Source: Bacillota bacterium
GTDB taxonomy: Bacteria > Bacillota > Clostridia > Peptostreptococcales > Anaerovoracaceae
Direction: 5' to 3'
DNA: 6,608 nt
NCBI GenBank assembly: GCA_021443825.1
Contig: JABUTE010000074.1
Location: 1-6,608, forward strand
The notes under the pieces are model-generated. The model saw nothing but the letters and a program-made list of their open reading frames with translations. It was not told the origin of the DNA and made no database searches. Shown here piece after piece: positions 5,549 through 6,608 of this stretch. Each line of letters begins with the position of its first letter. Within the stretch, counting starts at the first letter, position 1. The position numbers and the translations under genes were made by a program.

Positions 5549-5549
5549 A

Positions 5550-6608
5550 TTAGAGAAGCTTCTCGATATTGTCGATGGTCTTCTGCAGCTCGGGGGTCTT
5601 CTTGATATCCTTTTTCACTTTCGTGTAGCTATACAATATAGTAGAGTGATCTCTTCCTCCGAACAGCTCGCCGATCTTCGGCAGGGAAATATTGGTCTTT
5701 TCGCGGATCAGGTAGATGGCGATCTGCCTTGGATAAGCAACGCTGCGGGCATGCGTGCTTCCTTCCAGATCGGAGACCTTAACGCCGAAGTAATCGGCCA
5801 CGCAGCTTTTGATGGCTTCGGGCGTTATCTCAGAGCTCCTGGTGTGATAGACCTCCGAAAGGACCGTTCTTACAAAATCCTTGGTGATGGGCTGACTGGT
5901 CAGGGTAGAGAAGGTGAGAACTCTCGTAAAGGCGCTTTCCAGCTCGCGGATGTTGGTCTGAATGCTCTGAGCGATCATATCAAGGGAGGCCAGAAGATTG
6001 GGATCGGTAACATCCTGCTCCTCTAAAATGGCTTTGTTCTTTAAGATCGCCATTCGCGTTTCGTAATCGGGCACCTGAATGTCGGCGATGATGCCCCAGC
6101 TGAAGCGGCTGATGAGCCTCTCCGGAATGTCGCCCAGCTCTCTGGGAGGACGGTCGGAGGTAAATACGATCTGCTTGTTGGAAGCGTAGAGGGCATCGAA
6201 GGTGGCGAACAGCTCTTCTTCGGTGGAACGGCGTCCGGCGATAAACTGAACGTCGTCGAACAGAAGATAATCGACGCTTCTGTATTTTTCCTTGAATTCC
6301 TGCTGGGTCTTGTTCTGGATGGCCAGGATCAGCTCGTTGGTAAAGGTCTCGGAGGATACGTAGAGAACCTTTTTCTTCGGACTGTTCTTCTTGACGTACT
6401 GACCGATGGCGTGCATCAGATGGGTCTTTCCCAGGCCTGAGGAGCCGTACAGGAACAGCGGATTGTATTTTTTGTCGTAGCCTTCGGCCACGGCGATGGA
6501 GGCCGCATAGGCGAGGCGGCTGTTGTTTCCTGCGACAAAGGTGTCGAAGGTATATCTGGGATCAAGCTTGTCGTCTTCGCTGTCTTCTTCGTTTTCTTCG
6601 GAAGAGCT
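5550..6608 (-). CDS. dnaA: DnaA chromosomal replication initiator (5' end outside window)
   Basis: DnaA is the AAA+ initiator that binds DnaA boxes, oligomerises with ATP and opens the origin. The frame is open to the window edge, giving 352 visible residues; about 90-110 residues, including domain I (helicase-loader contacts), lie outside. The GTG at 6489-6491 is an internal codon, not the start, because in-frame upstream sequence encodes the conserved YTFDTFVAGNNSRLAYAA. The first visible residues (about 1-13) are highly acidic, as in linker domain II. In visible numbering, Walker A is GSSGLGKT (55-62), Walker B LLFDD (115-119), sensor 1 FTSDRPP (149-155), the arginine finger lies in LISRF (165-169), and sensor 2 is in NIRELESAF (219-227). 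The domain IV DNA-binding signature GGRDHSTILYS (317-327) replaces the commoner DHTTV form. The protein ends KLL shortly after, as usual. Confidence 0.98.
   Translation of the reverse strand, partial: SSSEENEEDSEDDKLDPRYTFDTFVAGNNSRLAYAASIAVAEGYDKKYNPLFLYGSSGLGKTHLMHAIGQYVKKNSPKKKVLYVSSETFTNELILAIQNKTQQEFKEKYRSVDYLLFDDVQFIAGRRSTEEELFATFDALYASNKQIVFTSDRPPRELGDIPERLISRFSWGIIADIQVPDYETRMAILKNKAILEEQDVTDPNLLASLDMIAQSIQTNIRELESAFTRVLTFSTLTSQPITKDFVRTVLSEVYHTRSSEITPEAIKSCVADYFGVKVSDLEGSTHARSVAYPRQIAIYLIREKTNISLPKIGELFGGRDHSTILYSYTKVKKDIKKTPELQKTIDNIEKLL

Larger units (their letters stand above)
5385..5549. other. oriC: dnaA-dnaN spacer with replication-origin (oriC) character
   Basis: This 165-bp stretch contains no gene. 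It holds three exact copies of TTTTCCACA (minus-strand reading), one base from the DnaA-box consensus TTATCCACA, plus a degenerate fourth, all in the same orientation. Towards dnaN come a three-base-periodic tract (5411-5440) and then 16 consecutive A/T bases (5397-5412) just before the dnaN ribosome binding site. In Bacillus subtilis the downstream half of the bipartite origin, including the unwinding element, lies in exactly this spacer with boxes, triplets and A/T tract in the same order; that is known biology, applied here by inference. A partner box cluster upstream of dnaA would be outside the window. It is also possible that these boxes only regulate dnaN. Confidence 0.75.

Noticed and set aside
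5529..6026. 165-codon plus-strand ORF opposite dnaA
   Set aside because: Shadow of the DnaA AAA+ and DNA-binding domains; no support of its own.
1..6608. Mobile elements, CRISPR arrays, tRNA or rRNA genes, or a new defence or toxin system
   Set aside because: No direct or inverted repeats of the needed size, no spacer-repeat pattern and no unexplained coding space; all long frames belong to known housekeeping families.

Overview
This window is one arm of a chromosomal replication-origin neighbourhood from a low-GC Gram-positive (Firmicutes) bacterium, most likely a member of Clostridia. The evidence is the gene set, clostridial-looking L34 and YidC sequences, GGAGG-type ribosome binding sites and a near-perfect sigma-A promoter. 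Base composition looks close to half G+C by eye. Genus cannot be read from the sequence; an Anaerovoracaceae/Family XIII-like clostridium is only a guess.

Every supported gene lies on the minus strand, so the biological reading order runs from 6608 down to 1. First comes the replication block: dnaA (5' end outside the window), a 165-bp dnaA-dnaN spacer with oriC character (four DnaA-box-like 9-mers in one orientation, a strict three-base-periodic tract and an A/T run), dnaN, and recF overlapping dnaN by one base. Next, a consensus promoter whose -35 box sits in the last codons of recF drives the second block: rpmH (ribosomal protein L34, absent from many automatic ORF lists because it is only 44 codons), rnpA (RNase P protein), yidD, yidC (membrane insertase), jag/khpB (RNA-binding protein) and the first 191 codons of mnmE (tRNA U34 modification GTPase). 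A stem-loop lies between jag and mnmE.

The two blocks are each classical. Together they couple replication initiation and clamp loading/repair functions to ribosome assembly, tRNA maturation, membrane-protein insertion and tRNA modification. The unusual point is the layout. In the textbook Bacillus-type order, rpmH-rnpA-yidC-jag-mnmE lies upstream of dnaA and is transcribed away from it. Here the same cluster lies downstream of recF and is co-directional with dnaA, so all genes could in principle be read through as one very long transcript. The small S4-domain gene usually found between dnaN and recF is absent, and gyrB does not follow recF.

I found no mobile element, CRISPR array, tRNA, rRNA or novel defence-type system. 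The window is essentially fully coding apart from the dnaA-dnaN spacer, the 93-bp recF-rpmH spacer and the 60-bp jag-mnmE spacer. The most interesting material is in the origin-like spacer and in the gene order.
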